Origin: Cryobacterium adonitolivorans
GTDB taxonomy: Bacteria; Actinomycetota; Actinomycetes; Actinomycetales; Microbacteriaceae
Direction: 5' to 3'
Length of the DNA: 64,000 nt
Assembly: GCF_004402695.1 (NCBI RefSeq)
Contig: NZ_SOFL01000036.1
Location: 1-64,000, forward strand
The number at the start of each line of letters is the position of its first letter. Within the stretch, counting starts at the first letter, position 1. A program made the position numbers and the translations under genes. Shown in pieces: positions 42,634 to 51,590 of this stretch. The notes under the pieces are model-generated. The model saw nothing but the letters and a program-made list of their open reading frames with translations, searched no databases and was not told the DNA's origin.

Positions 42634-42940
42634 CCCCGACCTCAGCGTCGACCCCGCCCGAGCCTCCGCGCCCAGCGCCGATGGTGCGGGCGACGGTTCC
42701 CAGACCCCTCGGCAGCCCAGTACCCGCGGCATCCGCTCTGTCGTCTTCGGCACCCTTGTCGCTGTCTTCGCACCGTTGGCCGGTTTCCTCGGTGGCACGA
42801 TCGTCGGATCGACCGGATCGATGACCGAACTCGACCCGCTGTTCGTCTGGCTGTTCCTCGGACTTATCGTCGGCGGAGCCGGCGCGATTCTGGCCATCGT
42901 GGGTGCCTTGAGATGGATAAGGGCGAACCACGTACCGTGA
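42626..42940 (+). CDS. 104-residue two-pass membrane protein of the qNor unit
   Basis: GTG at 42626 overlaps the slipin stop by 8 bases. The protein has a polar Ser/Ala/Pro-rich N-terminus of about 35 residues and two membrane segments (about 38-60 and 73-97) separated by a short acidic loop. No recognised family. Position and overlap make it the fourth and last gene of the qNor operon; it converges with hemY, with four bases between their ends. Confidence 0.65.
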   Translation: MSDPDLSVDPARASAPSADGAGDGSQTPRQPSTRGIRSVVFGTLVAVFAPLAGFLGGTIVGSTGSMTELDPLFVWLFLGLIVGGAGAILAIVGALRWIRANHVP

Positions 42941-42944
42941 CAGT

Positions 42945-44429
42945 TCAGTCCGAGCGCGAAGCACCAAGGTTGCGCGGACGCGCCGAATCCTGGGCAGCCA
43001 TTCGGGCGCTGACGATCGCATCCGCCGTGCGCTGGGCGTCGGCGATGCAACTGGCCAGCCCCACTCCCCGATAGGAGGACCCGGTCAGGTACAGGCCGGG
43101 CAGCTCGGTCAGCGCTTCCGTCATGGCCTCGAGCCGGGCCTGGTGACCCACCAGGTACTGCGGCATTCCCTGCGGCCAGCGCTGCACGAACAGCTCAAGC
43201 GGCTCGCCGGCCAGCCCCATCGCCTCGCCCAGTTCGGCGCGCACCCGCAACACGAGCGTTGTCTCATTGATGGTGAGCCAGCGGTCATCATCGTGCCGGC
43301 CGACCATGCAGCGCACCAGCACCACGTCGTCGTCGGCCAGGTGCGGCCACTTCAGGCTGGACCAGGTGCAGCCGACGATCAGCCGGCCCTCCTCAGGCGG
43401 CACCAGAAACCCGGTACCGGCGAGATCTGCCGGGAAAGCCGCCCGCGGGTAGGCCAGGCAGATCGTAGCCACGTTGGCGTATTCGATCGCGCCGAGCAGA
43501 GCGCCGAGCTGTGGTGCGGCCGCACCGATAATCCCGGCCGACGCGAAGGCCGGCGTGGCCAGCACCACCACGTCCGCGCCGATGACGCTCCCGTCGTCGA
43601 GGTCGACCCTGTACGCGGTGGCCGGCCGCTCCTCCGTGAGCGTGAGTTCAGGGCTGACCGCGGTGACCGCGCTGCCCCACCGGACCGTGGCACCCGGCAA
43701 CGTGGCGGCGAGTGCGTTGATAAGTCCCTCGAGCCCGGTGTTCAGTGTCACGAGTGAGGGCCCGGTGCTACCGCCGCCGGTGGGAGGCGCGGGCCGCCGC
43801 CGCATACCGAGGTAGAGACTGCGGTGGGTGCGAGCGAGGGCGGCGATGCCGGGAGCGGTGCTCTGGGCGCTGAGCGTATCGGCGCGGCCGGCGTGGATGC
43901 CGCCCAACAGGGGTTCGACCATACGGTTGAAGACCTGGGCGCCCATCCGGGCGCGCACGAGTTCGCCGACCGACGGATCGGCCGAGGCCGTCCGGCCGCG
44001 CGGCAGCACCAGGTCGCAGGCGGCGCGGGCCAATCCGAGCGGCGAGAGCAGCCGGGATCGCACGAGCGGCAGCAGTCCCCCTGGCACTCCGAACATCGTG
44101 CCTGCCGGCAGCGAACGCAGGCGATTGCGGCTCCAGATGCGCGCGCCGCCGCCGTTCGGTGTCACCACCGCGTCGGCCAGCCCGAGGTCTTCGATCAAGG
44201 CCACCGCTACAGGCGCGCGCACCATAAGGGCGTCAGGGCCGGTATCGAGCCGATGTCCCGCGAAGGTTCGCGTGGCAATCTTGCCGCCCAGCCGGTCAGT
44301 ACCCTCGACCACCGTGATCTGCGCGTCCCTGCCGAGTCGACGGTGCAGAAAGTACGCCGTCGTCAGGCCGCTGATACCGGCGCCGACGATGGTGACGCGG
44401 GTGGGTGCGGACCGGGTGCGTTCTGACAC
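42945..44429 (-). CDS. hemY: protoporphyrinogen/coproporphyrinogen III oxidase
   Basis: About 494 residues, FAD-dependent. N-terminal dinucleotide motif VTIVGAGISGLTTAYFL and VEGTDRLGGKIATRT, a GPDALMVR substrate-side segment, and the C-terminal GLYLTGSSYRGVGLASCIADAQ motif mark HemY/CgoX. Actinobacteria of this kind usually use the coproporphyrin branch, so the true substrate is probably coproporphyrinogen III. GTG 44429 is preferred since GGAAGAAG precedes it; ATGs at 44465 and 44453 are also in frame. It may support heme supply for NarI and qNor. It reads after the radical SAM gene with about 50 bases between. Confidence 0.88.
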   Translation of the reverse strand: MSERTRSAPTRVTIVGAGISGLTTAYFLHRRLGRDAQITVVEGTDRLGGKIATRTFAGHRLDTGPDALMVRAPVAVALIEDLGLADAVVTPNGGGARIWSRNRLRSLPAGTMFGVPGGLLPLVRSRLLSPLGLARAACDLVLPRGRTASADPSVGELVRARMGAQVFNRMVEPLLGGIHAGRADTLSAQSTAPGIAALARTHRSLYLGMRRRPAPPTGGGSTGPSLVTLNTGLEGLINALAATLPGATVRWGSAVTAVSPELTLTEERPATAYRVDLDDGSVIGADVVVLATPAFASAGIIGAAAPQLGALLGAIEYANVATICLAYPRAAFPADLAGTGFLVPPEEGRLIVGCTWSSLKWPHLADDDVVLVRCMVGRHDDDRWLTINETTLVLRVRAELGEAMGLAGEPLELFVQRWPQGMPQYLVGHQARLEAMTEALTELPGLYLTGSSYRGVGLASCIADAQRTADAIVSARMAAQDSARPRNLGASRSD

Positions 44430-44477
44430 TGTTCTTCTTCCGTGATCGGACATTGGATTGAGCAAGCCGGTGCGCAG

Positions 44478-45632
44478 CTACTGGAGCGCCGGTTCGTAGA
44501 CGCAACTGGGGTCGGCGGCGAGCGGATCACCGGTGACCGCGTAAGCGTGCGAACGCGACCCACCGCAGACCGCGCGGAACTCGCAGCGGCCACAGCGGCC
44601 ACCGAAGTTGTCGGGGGAACGCAGATCTTGCAGCAGGTCGGCGTCCCGGTAGATCTCCGGGAACGGCCGGTCGCGCACGCAGCCGACCGCGACGGGGAGG
44701 AACCCGCTGGGGTAGACCATGCCGACGTGGTCGACGAAGGCGAAACCTCGGCCTGAGTTGACGTCGATCGGGGGTCGGGCCGCGCGCCGCTTCGGTTCGT
44801 CGCCGGTGAGCAGCTCGGCGGTGTTCCGGCGCAGCTGGGCCCGCAGGGGGCCGACCGGAAACGCCGTATCGAGGTCTGTCACGCCGGCGCGCTGGATGGC
44901 GATGCGACGGTAGTGCGGCGCTTCGGTCGCCTTGATGGCCACGAGCTCTGAAACGTCGTGCATCCAGTGCAGTACCTCTTCCTCCTGCTCGGCGGTGAGG
45001 GGGTGCAGCAGTGTGCCGCGCCCGGTGGGAATCAGGAAGAACACGCTCCAGAGTGTGGTGCCCAGCTCGAGTACAGTCTTGAGAATGGCTGGCAACTCGT
45101 GCACGTTGTCGGCGGTGACCGTCGTATTGATCTGCAGGCGGTAGCCGACCTCGCGCACCAGGCGGGCGGCGGTCATGGTGTTGTCATAGACGTCGTCCAC
45201 GCCGCGGAAGGCGTCGTGGGTGGCGGCGGATGCCCCGTCCAGCGACAGCGAGATGGCCTTCGCTCCCGCGTCGTGCAGTTCCACGAGCACCTCGCGGGTG
45301 AGCTTCGGGGTCACCGAGGGTGAGAGGGCCATGCTCAGGCCGAGCGCGGTGCCGTGGGCGACGAGTTCGGGCAGGTCGGGCCGTTCGAAGGGGTCGCCAC
45401 CGGTCAGTACGACGAGCGGGCGGGGCGTGCCGAATGCGGCCAGGTCATCGAGCAGGGTCTTGCCCTGCGCGGTGCTGAGTTCCATCGGGTTGCGGGTGCG
45501 GATGGCGTCGGCCCGACAGTGTGTGCAGACCAGTTGACAAGCCCGGGTCACCTCCCAGATAACAATGAAGGGCCGCTCGGCGGCGTCATGGTGCAGCAGG
45601 CGCACCGGGCGTTTGCGCGGGGTTTCGGTCAT
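44478..45632 (-). CDS. radical SAM/SPASM protein, NirJ/AhbC-like
   Basis: About 384 residues. C-x3-C-x2-C in TRACQLVCTHCRA binds the SAM 4Fe-4S cluster; VLTGGDPFERPDL and SLDGASAATHDAFRG follow the usual barrel pattern, and a C-terminal cysteine set (GGRCGRCEFRAVCGGS ... CVYEP) makes an auxiliary cluster as in SPASM proteins. The group is close to heme-modifying enzymes NirJ (heme d1) and AhbC/AhbD. Position before hemY fits a heme role. No cytochrome cd1 gene is in the window, so an AhbD-like or other porphyrin reaction is as likely. ATG 45632 (MTETPRKRP) is chosen by family start. Confidence 0.83.
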   Translation of the reverse strand: MTETPRKRPVRLLHHDAAERPFIVIWEVTRACQLVCTHCRADAIRTRNPMELSTAQGKTLLDDLAAFGTPRPLVVLTGGDPFERPDLPELVAHGTALGLSMALSPSVTPKLTREVLVELHDAGAKAISLSLDGASAATHDAFRGVDDVYDNTMTAARLVREVGYRLQINTTVTADNVHELPAILKTVLELGTTLWSVFFLIPTGRGTLLHPLTAEQEEEVLHWMHDVSELVAIKATEAPHYRRIAIQRAGVTDLDTAFPVGPLRAQLRRNTAELLTGDEPKRRAARPPIDVNSGRGFAFVDHVGMVYPSGFLPVAVGCVRDRPFPEIYRDADLLQDLRSPDNFGGRCGRCEFRAVCGGSRSHAYAVTGDPLAADPSCVYEPALQ

Positions 45633-45839
45633 GCGGTAGTCCTCACCCAGACGGATGCGGCCCGGGTAATTGACCGGCACGGCAAGCGCCTGTGGTTTCG
45701 AGCTGCTCCGGGGTTTCCGCGGAACCTCTGCTCGAGGCCTTTTCAGGCCCGCCTAATTGTTAGCACGATCATCATTCTTATCTCGGACGAAGTTCCGGTT
45801 TTAATGCGGTCTCCCGAATCCGCACCTCGTGGTGAATGT

Positions 45840-46310
45840 TCACGAGGCGTTGATCGCGACTGCTCCCCCTCGGGCACAAGCTGCTCCGACGGCGTGCCGG
45901 CGTCGTAGGCCTCGTACTCCAAGGTGGCCTTGTCGGTCTCGATCTCCACGAGTACGTCGCCCTCTTCAGTACGGCATCGGCACCTCGGCCATGGCGACCC
46001 GGCGAACCGGGGCGTCCAGGTGGTCGAAGGCGCCGTCCGAGATGGTCGAGGCGATTTCGGCGCCGATCCCGTAGGTGAGCCAGTCGCCCTCGAGGATGAC
46101 GGCGGCGTGGGTCTTTCTTCACGGACTCCACGACGGTGTCGCGGTCCAGCGGGCGCAGGCTCCGCAGGTCGATGACCTCGATGTCGCGTCCGTCGGACTC
46201 GGCGAGTTGTTCGGCGACCTCGCGGCCAGCACCGGGTCGTCGCCGCGGATGGCCGCGAGCATCATCGCCTTGGCGTCGGCGGGGGTGCTCGGGGCCACGA
46301 CTATGGTTTA
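45840..46310 (-). pseudogene. remnant of pyruvate/2-oxoacid dehydrogenase E1-beta joined to E2 lipoyl domain
   Basis: On the minus strand, pieces of an E1-beta subunit appear in shifting frames: PADAKAMMLAAIRGDDPV (about 46300-46240), AEQLAESDGRDIEVIDLRSL (about 46210-46150), and THAAVILEGDWLTYGIGAEI to RRVAMAEVPMPY (about 46125-45985). Immediately afterwards comes VEIETDKATLEYEAYDAG (about 45950-45895), the lipoylated-lysine motif of the E2 subunit, so the segment joining the two genes is deleted. About 50 residues are also missing inside E1-beta. Non-functional; several independent events. Confidence 0.75.
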
Positions 46311-46708
46311 GTCGCTTTGGCGAGCGTCGCCGGGGCCCCTTTCTTCTTCAAGGCCGTGGTCTTCTTCGGAGCAGAGGTCCTCTTTGAAGCGGAGGACTTC
46401 TTTCGAACTGAGGTGTTTTTCGGGGCTGAGGCACTTTCTCTATCGGCTTTGATGACCTCCGCAGCCAGCTGACGGGTGGCATTCGCGTGCTTCGCGGCGA
46501 GTTTTTCGGTCTGTCTGGACAGTTGAAGCGCTTTCTTACGCAGCTTTTTGTTTGAGCCCTTTACAGCCTTGCGGGCGGCCTTGACTGATTTCTCAGCACC
46601 GGCCAGAGCCGCATTCGCCTTCTTCTGAGCGGTTTTCTTCTCAGCGGCTTTAGTCCTCGCTGAACTCTTAACAGCGGTCTTTTCGGTGTCTATTTTCGTC
46701 TGCGTCAT
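46301..46708 (-). CDS. Lys/Ala-rich histone H1-like protein
   Basis: A 135-residue protein almost entirely of Lys, Ala, Ser and Thr, with AKAT/KKTTA-like repeats, especially KKSSASKRTSAPKKTT in the second half; the first part could form helices. GGAGG precedes the ATG at 46708. Such proteins (like the C-terminal tails of mycobacterial HupB or bacterial H1-like proteins) bind DNA without sequence preference. The 3' end abuts the dehydrogenase remnant. Function is inferred from composition only. Confidence 0.65.
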   Translation of the reverse strand: MTQTKIDTEKTAVKSSARTKAAEKKTAQKKANAALAGAEKSVKAARKAVKGSNKKLRKKALQLSRQTEKLAAKHANATRQLAAEVIKADRESASAPKNTSVRKKSSASKRTSAPKKTTALKKKGAPATLAKATKP

Positions 46709-46899
46709 TCTGTGCACCTCCGATATGCCGACCAAGCTGGGTCGTTCTCTTCACCGCATTGAACCTGGCCTGTCGATCGGGGAAACAGACCTTAACGCCA
46801 TGCTACCTACGGCGAAAAGGTAATCGAGGATGTGCGCGGCGAACAGGACCCTATTGGGGCTTCGATCGACACGCAATCCGAGTTCGACCTCGTCAGCGT

Positions 46900-47320
46900 C
46901 TAATTTACCGAGATGCTTGGGGAATGTTGAGCGATCAGGAAGTCCTCGAGGTTTGACATCGCTTGGTTCACCATGCGGCGTGCTTCGTGCACAGTTGCGG
47001 CCGCCTCGGCCGTCGTGGACGCGCCAATCGAGACTCCCGCGATTCCCTGGAGCCGGTGGCCTACCCAGCGCAGATGCAGGCGGTCGACTGTCGTGATGCC
47101 CGGCACAGCGAGCAGAGCGGTATTCGCGCGGTCAACGAGGTTGGGCTCGATGCCGTCCATTAGCCGTCGCCCGATGCGCTTGACTGTGCCCCAGAGCAGC
47201 ACGATGATCGCGCCGGAGCTGAGAATGCCGACTATCGGGTCGGCCACCGGGAATCCGAGCATGGCGCCAATTGCGCCCGCGATCACCGCGAAGGACGAGG
47301 ACACCACACGATGGCTCCAG
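46900..47320 (-). pseudogene. C-terminal fragment of a cation diffusion facilitator
   Basis: The minus-strand frame gives VIAGAIGAMLGFPVADPIVGILSSGAIIVLLWGTVKRIGRRLMDGIEP and GITTVDRLHLRWVGHRLQGIAGVSI, the last membrane segments and cytoplasmic ferredoxin-like domain of CDF Zn/Fe transporters. Upstream of about 47320 the frame changes to unrelated sequence where an IS256-type transposase fragment (plus strand) begins. The N-terminal four membrane segments with the metal site are absent, so an inactive 3' fragment remains. Confidence 0.78.
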
Positions 47321-47515
47321 ACCATTCTGCCCTGCTCGACCTGCTGGGAGAACTCAAACTCACCGATGTCACCGACCGAATCCGCGTCGCGACCGAAACC
47401 CTCTACCAAGAATTGATCGATGCGGAAGCGACCGCGTTCATCGACGCCGCCCCATTGAGCGCTCCGGCGACCGCACCACCCACCGCAACGGCACCCGGCC
47501 CCGGACGTTGAAGAC
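47311..47515 (+). mobile_element. 5' fragment of an IS256-family transposase
   Basis: LLDLLGELKLTDVTDRIRVATETLYQELIDAEATAFI is the characteristic N-terminus of IS256-type transposases. After that the expected RSGDRTTHRNGTRPRTL continues in another frame, and homology ends near 47515, so only the first 70 or so of about 400 residues are left. Its start lies within the cation-transporter remnant, indicating that the element interrupted that gene and later lost most of itself. No terminal repeat was identified. Confidence 0.7.
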
Positions 47516-47567
47516 GCGACGAGGGCGAGCATCTATACCGCCCACTTCACCGGCGGGAAGCTGCGGT

Positions 47568-47762
47568 TTACCCACGGCGATGCTCCTGGACCCAGGCGAG
47601 CACGTCCTGAACGTCATTGCGTACGTGCCGGCCGAGATTCAGGTACGGCGTACCCGAGCGGGTCAGGCGCCAATCTTCCAGCGTGCGCTCGGGCAATCTG
47701 AGAAGCTCGGCGAGCTCGTGCTGGGTCAGAAACTTCGCGGTGAGCTGCGTTCTCGCGTCCAA
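47568..47762 (-). CDS. excisionase-like helix-turn-helix protein
   Basis: The last 55 residues of this frame read FLTQHELAELLRLPERTLEDWRLTRSGTPYLNLGRHVRNDVQDVLAWV, a MerR/excisionase-type winged HTH as found in small Xis proteins of actinobacterial integrative elements. A TTG at 47762 gives a 64-residue protein, the usual size; the frame stays open upstream but without family resemblance. No integrase is near, so it is probably an orphan left by a mobile element. Whether it is expressed is unclear. Confidence 0.5.
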   Translation of the reverse strand: MDARTQLTAKFLTQHELAELLRLPERTLEDWRLTRSGTPYLNLGRHVRNDVQDVLAWVQEHRRG

Positions 47763-47949
47763 ACCCAGAAGGTGTGTGGGCGCTACCGTGAGCTTGCCCG
47801 TGTGGGCCGTGACAGGGTCAGGTCGCGATGGTGGTCGTGGGCGAGCTTGTGCACCAGCGGTGAGCCGAACAGTGGCACGCTTTCCTCGGGCGCTCCACCA
47901 GCGGACTCTGCTGGGGCCGACATCCGAGGCCGGCACGGCCGCGATAGTG

Positions 47950-48256
47950 GTCAGCTCCCGTGTCGAGAGCCTCCGCTTCGTCGAGGTCTCCATCTTTAGC
48001 AATCAGCATCAGGATAGGCGTCCAGTTACCTGCCGAGCGAAGATCGGCGCAGATCAGAAAGCCGTTTCGACCTGGCAACATGGTGTCGAGAATGATCACG
48101 TCATAGGGGAATTCTGTTGCCCGCCATAAGCCACCGATGCCGTTCGATTCGAACATCCACCGTGAAACCCTCTGCTTCCAGCTCGCGTTTCACGGCCGCG
48201 GCGACTTCCTCGTCGTCGTCGTCCACGACGAGTACTTTTATCTGCGACTCCGCATG
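47950..48256 (-). pseudogene. response-regulator receiver domain, frameshifted and truncated
   Basis: KVLVVDDDDEEVAAAVKRELEAEGFTVDV (minus strand, about 48240-48155) is the start of an OmpR-type receiver; after a frame change near 48150 it continues RATEFPYDVIILDTMLPGRNGF and LMLIAKDGDLDEAEALDTGADHY, then degenerates at about 47955 before the KPF motif. No output domain remains. Downstream is the orphan excisionase-like ORF, upstream a PepSY-like secreted protein that commonly neighbours such regulators. Confidence 0.72.
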
Positions 48257-48316
48257 CCGTCAGGACGATCATCCAGCGCGGGGTCGGACTGTAGGCGCAA
48301 CCCGACCCCGTGCGGC

Positions 48317-48643
48317 TTACTCGTCGGTACTGCTGTCGGGGGTGGCTTCAACAACCTGGAACTGTTCGTCTAGTTGCACGTCGACCTGGGACCCGTTGTC
48401 GAGGGTAACTTCCACTTCGTAGTAGCTTTCCTCGTCGTTGACCTCGGTTCCTGTGACGGTTCCTTCACCCGTGTGGGCTAGCGCGGATTCACTGGCCTTC
48501 TCCAACGCGAGTCCCGAGATGGCTGTCTCTGATTCGTTAGGATCTGCGCCATCGTCGCTGGACGCCAGGGCCAGGCTCCCGCTCGCCAGGACGATAGCCG
48601 CGGCCACCGCCCCGGTAGCGGCGAGTTGAGTTCTGCGTTTCAT
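48317..48643 (-). CDS. secreted PepSY-like protein
   Basis: A 108-residue protein with a signal peptide (about 1-27, LALASSDDG) and a small domain: ALEKASESALAHTGEGTVTGTEVNDEESYYEVEVTLDNGSQVDVQLDEQFQVV, matching PepSY (YPEB/M4-propeptide-like) modules, extracellular inhibitors or ligand-binders. GAGGAGGAATC before ATG is a strong ribosome site. A TGGACTC/GAGTCCA hairpin (48665-48682) lies just upstream. It stands in front of the broken response-regulator gene, a common pairing, so it may once have belonged to that system. Confidence 0.7.
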   Translation of the reverse strand: MKRRTQLAATGAVAAAIVLASGSLALASSDDGADPNESETAISGLALEKASESALAHTGEGTVTGTEVNDEESYYEVEVTLDNGSQVDVQLDEQFQVVEATPDSSTDE

Positions 48644-48664
48644 GATTCCTCCTCTATTCCTGTT

Positions 48665-48682
48665 TGGACTCGGGCGAGTCCA
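48665..48682. promoter_or_regulatory. 7-bp inverted repeat upstream of the PepSY-like gene
   Basis: TGGACTC (48665-48671) and GAGTCCA (48676-48682) form a perfect inverted repeat with a 4-base centre, 22 bases before the ATG at 48643. It could be an operator or an mRNA leader hairpin. The rest of 48644-48956 shows no gene. Confidence 0.4.
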
Positions 48683-48956
48683 TCGCGCTCAGATTAAACC
48701 CCTGGTACTGAACCTCACCTGAATCGGTACCCCGTGGTCCGCGCTCGGGCCTCCGCACGGCCGGGCGCGCACTTGCTCGGGCGGGCATAGCCTGATGATT
48801 CACACCTCAGTCGGAATACGCACCGATGCCCACTTTCTCGGGAGAACAGCGGTACGTCCATGCGATTCGGACGACCGTCGCTAGACGCCTTTTCTACGTC
48901 GTACACTCAGGTTGTTGCGAAGCAGAGTTGCCTCCAGGAAGAAGTGAACGAGAGAC

Positions 48957-50936
48957 ATGACTGAAGAGATTTTCGCCATGCCGGCAAGCGTTCCGGGACC
49001 GGTGGTGCATGGAAAGCCGTCGGGTGGCCTCAGTAAGTGGCTACTGCGCGACACTGTGCAACCGGTGGGCCCGGAAAGTGCGGAAAGCCGTGATGCTGCG
49101 CACTCGTGGTGGAAGGTCATGTGCCTTACGGGGGTGGACTACTTCTCCACTCTGTCTTACCTGCCGGCGATCGCGGCTCTAGCAGCAGGTGCGTTGTCCC
49201 CATTGGCCACGCTGCTCATTGTGGCCTTGACCCTCCTGGGGATGCTGCCGATGTATCGCCGTGTAGCAAAGGAAAGCCCCAACGGCCAAGGCTCCGTCGC
49301 GATGCTCGAACGGTTGCTCCCCTTCTGGTGGGGCAAGCTGTTCGTGCTGGTTTTGCTGGGATTCGTGGCTACCTCGTGGATCATCACCATCACCCTCTCC
49401 TCAGCGGATGCGACCGTGCACTTGCTCGAGAACCCCTTAATCCCCGAGGCATACCGGGGGCTTGCCGTGCCGGTCACGGTGTTGTTCCTGCTGGTCCTTG
49501 GCGGCGTCTTCCTGCTGGGCTTCACCGAAGCGGTCACCGTTGCCATCCCGCTCGTAGCGATATTCCTCGCCCTGAACGCTGTCGTCATCGGCGTTGGCCT
49601 GGCGGACATCCTGGCCCACCCGTCAACTGTGGCCGACTGGTTAACTCTCTTGGCCTCCACCGGAGGAGGCATCGGTGGGATCCTCGTGCCAGCGCTACTG
49701 GCCTTCCCCCTACTTGTGCTCGGGTTGTCTGGGTTCGAGACGGGGGTGAGCATGATGCCGCTGATCGCCGCGACCGGCAAAACCCCACAGGAGAGGCTGG
49801 AATCTCGGATTCGGAACACCCGAAAACTCCTGACCACCGCCGCAGTGATCATGAGTGTTTATCTGCTCTTGAGCAGCATCGTGACCACGCTGCTGATCCC
49901 CGCGGAAGAGTTTCAGGAGGGCGGAGAAGCAAACGGGCGTGCGCTCGCCTACCTAGCCCACGAGTTGATCGGAAACGGCTTCGGCACGGTCTACGACATC
50001 AGCAGTGTCCTAATCCTCTGGTTCGCTGGAGCCTCCGCGATGGCGGGCCTGATCAACATCGTGCCCCGCTACCTACCCGCCTACGGGATGGCACCCGAAT
50101 GGAGCCGCGCCGTACGCCCGGTCGTCCTGGTGTACACCGCCATCAGCATCATCATCACTATCGGGTTCGGCGCCGACGTCAACGCCCAAGCGGGCGCCTA
50201 CGCAACCGGCATCCTCGCGATGATGGTCTCCGGCGCCTTCGCCGTCACTGTCTCCGCCATACGCCGCAAACGCCCGATGGCCCGAATCGGGTTCGCGCTC
50301 CTGACCGCCATTTTGATGTACGCGCTATTCGAGAACATTCGGGAGAAGCCCGACGGCATAGCAATATCGGCAATGTTCATCCTCGGCATCGTCGTCGTCT
50401 CGCTTATCTCCCGCATCACCCGCACGACAGAGCTTCGCGCGGATCGGATCGAATTCGACGAGCAAGCGCGCCGCTTCATCACCGATTCCCTCAAGCACGA
50501 CAACGCACTTAACCTCATCGCCCACCGCCGTGGGATTGGAGACAAGGCCGAATACGCTGAAAAAGAAGAAGAGCAACGATGGATCAATCCGATCCCCGAC
50601 ACCGCAGACATCCTCTTCCTCGAAATTGAGGTCGTCGACCCCTCCGAGTTCCGGGAAATCTTGCAGATCGTAGGCATCGAGGTCGACGGGTACCGTGTCC
50701 TTCGCACCAGCAGCCCCGCCGCACCGAACGCAATCGCTGCAATCCTGATAGCCCTCCGCGACACAACAGGTGTGCGCCCTCACGCATATTTTGAATGGTC
50801 CGAAGGCAATCCGCTGATCCACATGTTCCGCTATCTACTCCTTGGACGTGGAGACACCCCACCGTTGGTTCGAGAGATCCTACGTGAGAGCGAACCAAAC
50901 CCACGCAATCGCCCTCTCGTTCACGTGGGCGGCTAG
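48957..50936 (+). CDS. APC-superfamily permease, KimA-like, first of two
   Basis: A 659-residue protein with about 12 membrane segments and a soluble C-terminal region of about 190 residues. Segment 1 has [11 protein letters not shown]: an Asp and a Tyr seven residues apart, the arrangement that coordinates K+ in KimA (YdaO). The C-terminal region ([15 protein letters not shown] onward) resembles the cytoplasmic domain of such transporters. It and its close relative at 61806 flank the kdp operon, so K+/H+ symport is a reasonable but unproven role; many databases call it an amino-acid permease. Starts at ATG 48957 after a purine-rich stretch. Confidence 0.8.
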   Translation: MTEEIFAMPASVPGPVVHGKPSGGLSKWLLRDTVQPVGPESAESRDAAHSWWKVMCLTGVDYFSTLSYLPAIAALAAGALSPLATLLIVALTLLGMLPMYRRVAKESPNGQGSVAMLERLLPFWWGKLFVLVLLGFVATSWIITITLSSADATVHLLENPLIPEAYRGLAVPVTVLFLLVLGGVFLLGFTEAVTVAIPLVAIFLALNAVVIGVGLADILAHPSTVADWLTLLASTGGGIGGILVPALLAFPLLVLGLSGFETGVSMMPLIAATGKTPQERLESRIRNTRKLLTTAAVIMSVYLLLSSIVTTLLIPAEEFQEGGEANGRALAYLAHELIGNGFGTVYDISSVLILWFAGASAMAGLINIVPRYLPAYGMAPEWSRAVRPVVLVYTAISIIITIGFGADVNAQAGAYATGILAMMVSGAFAVTVSAIRRKRPMARIGFALLTAILMYALFENIREKPDGIAISAMFILGIVVVSLISRITRTTELRADRIEFDEQARRFITDSLKHDNALNLIAHRRGIGDKAEYAEKEEEQRWINPIPDTADILFLEIEVVDPSEFREILQIVGIEVDGYRVLRTSSPAAPNAIAAILIALRDTTGVRPHAYFEWSEGNPLIHMFRYLLLGRGDTPPLVREILRESEPNPRNRPLVHVGG

Positions 50937-51242
50937 ATACGACACCCAAGTCGAGACGCACTCCATCTACCTGACGGAGGAAAAGGGGGCATCCTTGTCG
51001 CGGGTAGTGCATCGGCTTTAGGTCTTCAACACTGGATCTGTGCTGGTGCTGTGCACTCCCACAAGGAAAAGACTCTTTTCCCAGACGCACCTCGTCGGCG
51101 CTACTCTGCCCGCGGTGGATGCTTCCTTCGAAGAGCAACGACGTGTTCCTTAGCCTCGTCAGGTTTGGTGGTCGGTGGGCACCTTAGACAGGTCGCAATT
51201 GGAGGCTAAGAACCCGGGCGTGGTGTTCCCTGCCTAACTACT
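50937..51242. other. about 300 bases without a recognised gene
   Basis: After the first permease there is a GAAAAGACTCTTTTC inverted repeat (around 51065-51079) that could serve as a weak terminator. No frame shows homology. Confidence 0.4.
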
Positions 51243-51544
51243 GTGATCCTCATGTTGCACATGGATATGACGGCCGTTCTAATCCGCGAGCGAATGCGCG
51301 TCTGTGTAGAAGCGTGCGCGGAGCTAATCGAGTGGGCGAGCGTTGCGCCAATGAGTGTCTGGCCTTGTCGGGCGATGGAGGATTCACCGCGTGTGCAGTT
51401 CACACTGCTGCAATCGCAATTCTGAAACCGTGTGTGGAAGTTTGTGCTGAATCAGTGATCGCATGTGAACGTCGGCTCAACACAACAACATCGCGTGTGC
51501 AACGTCTGCACGGAACTCGAAGTCGCCCTTTCCCACACGTATGA
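51243..51544 (+). pseudogene. cysteine-rich helical protein fragment, frameshifted (copper-storage/DUF326-like?)
   Basis: Two overlapping frames give a helical protein with spaced cysteine pairs: RVCVEACAELIEW (frame 3, about 51298-51340), then, one base shifted, ERCANECLALSGDGGFTACAVHTAAI and CVEVCAESVIACERRLN (frame 2, to about 51480). C-x3-C pairs repeated on helices are how four-helix copper-storage proteins and DUF326 proteins look. The frame change near 51330 and the lack of a full-length ORF suggest a broken gene. The family match is tentative. Confidence 0.35.
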
Positions 51545-51590
51545 GTAGTTCGCGGGTACCCACGGCCGCCCAGTGAGTTTGCGCTGCGAT

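Noticed and set aside
49106-50512. 468-codon ORF in the first permease
   Set aside because: Shifted frame of a convincing 12-segment transporter; composition is that of a shadow.
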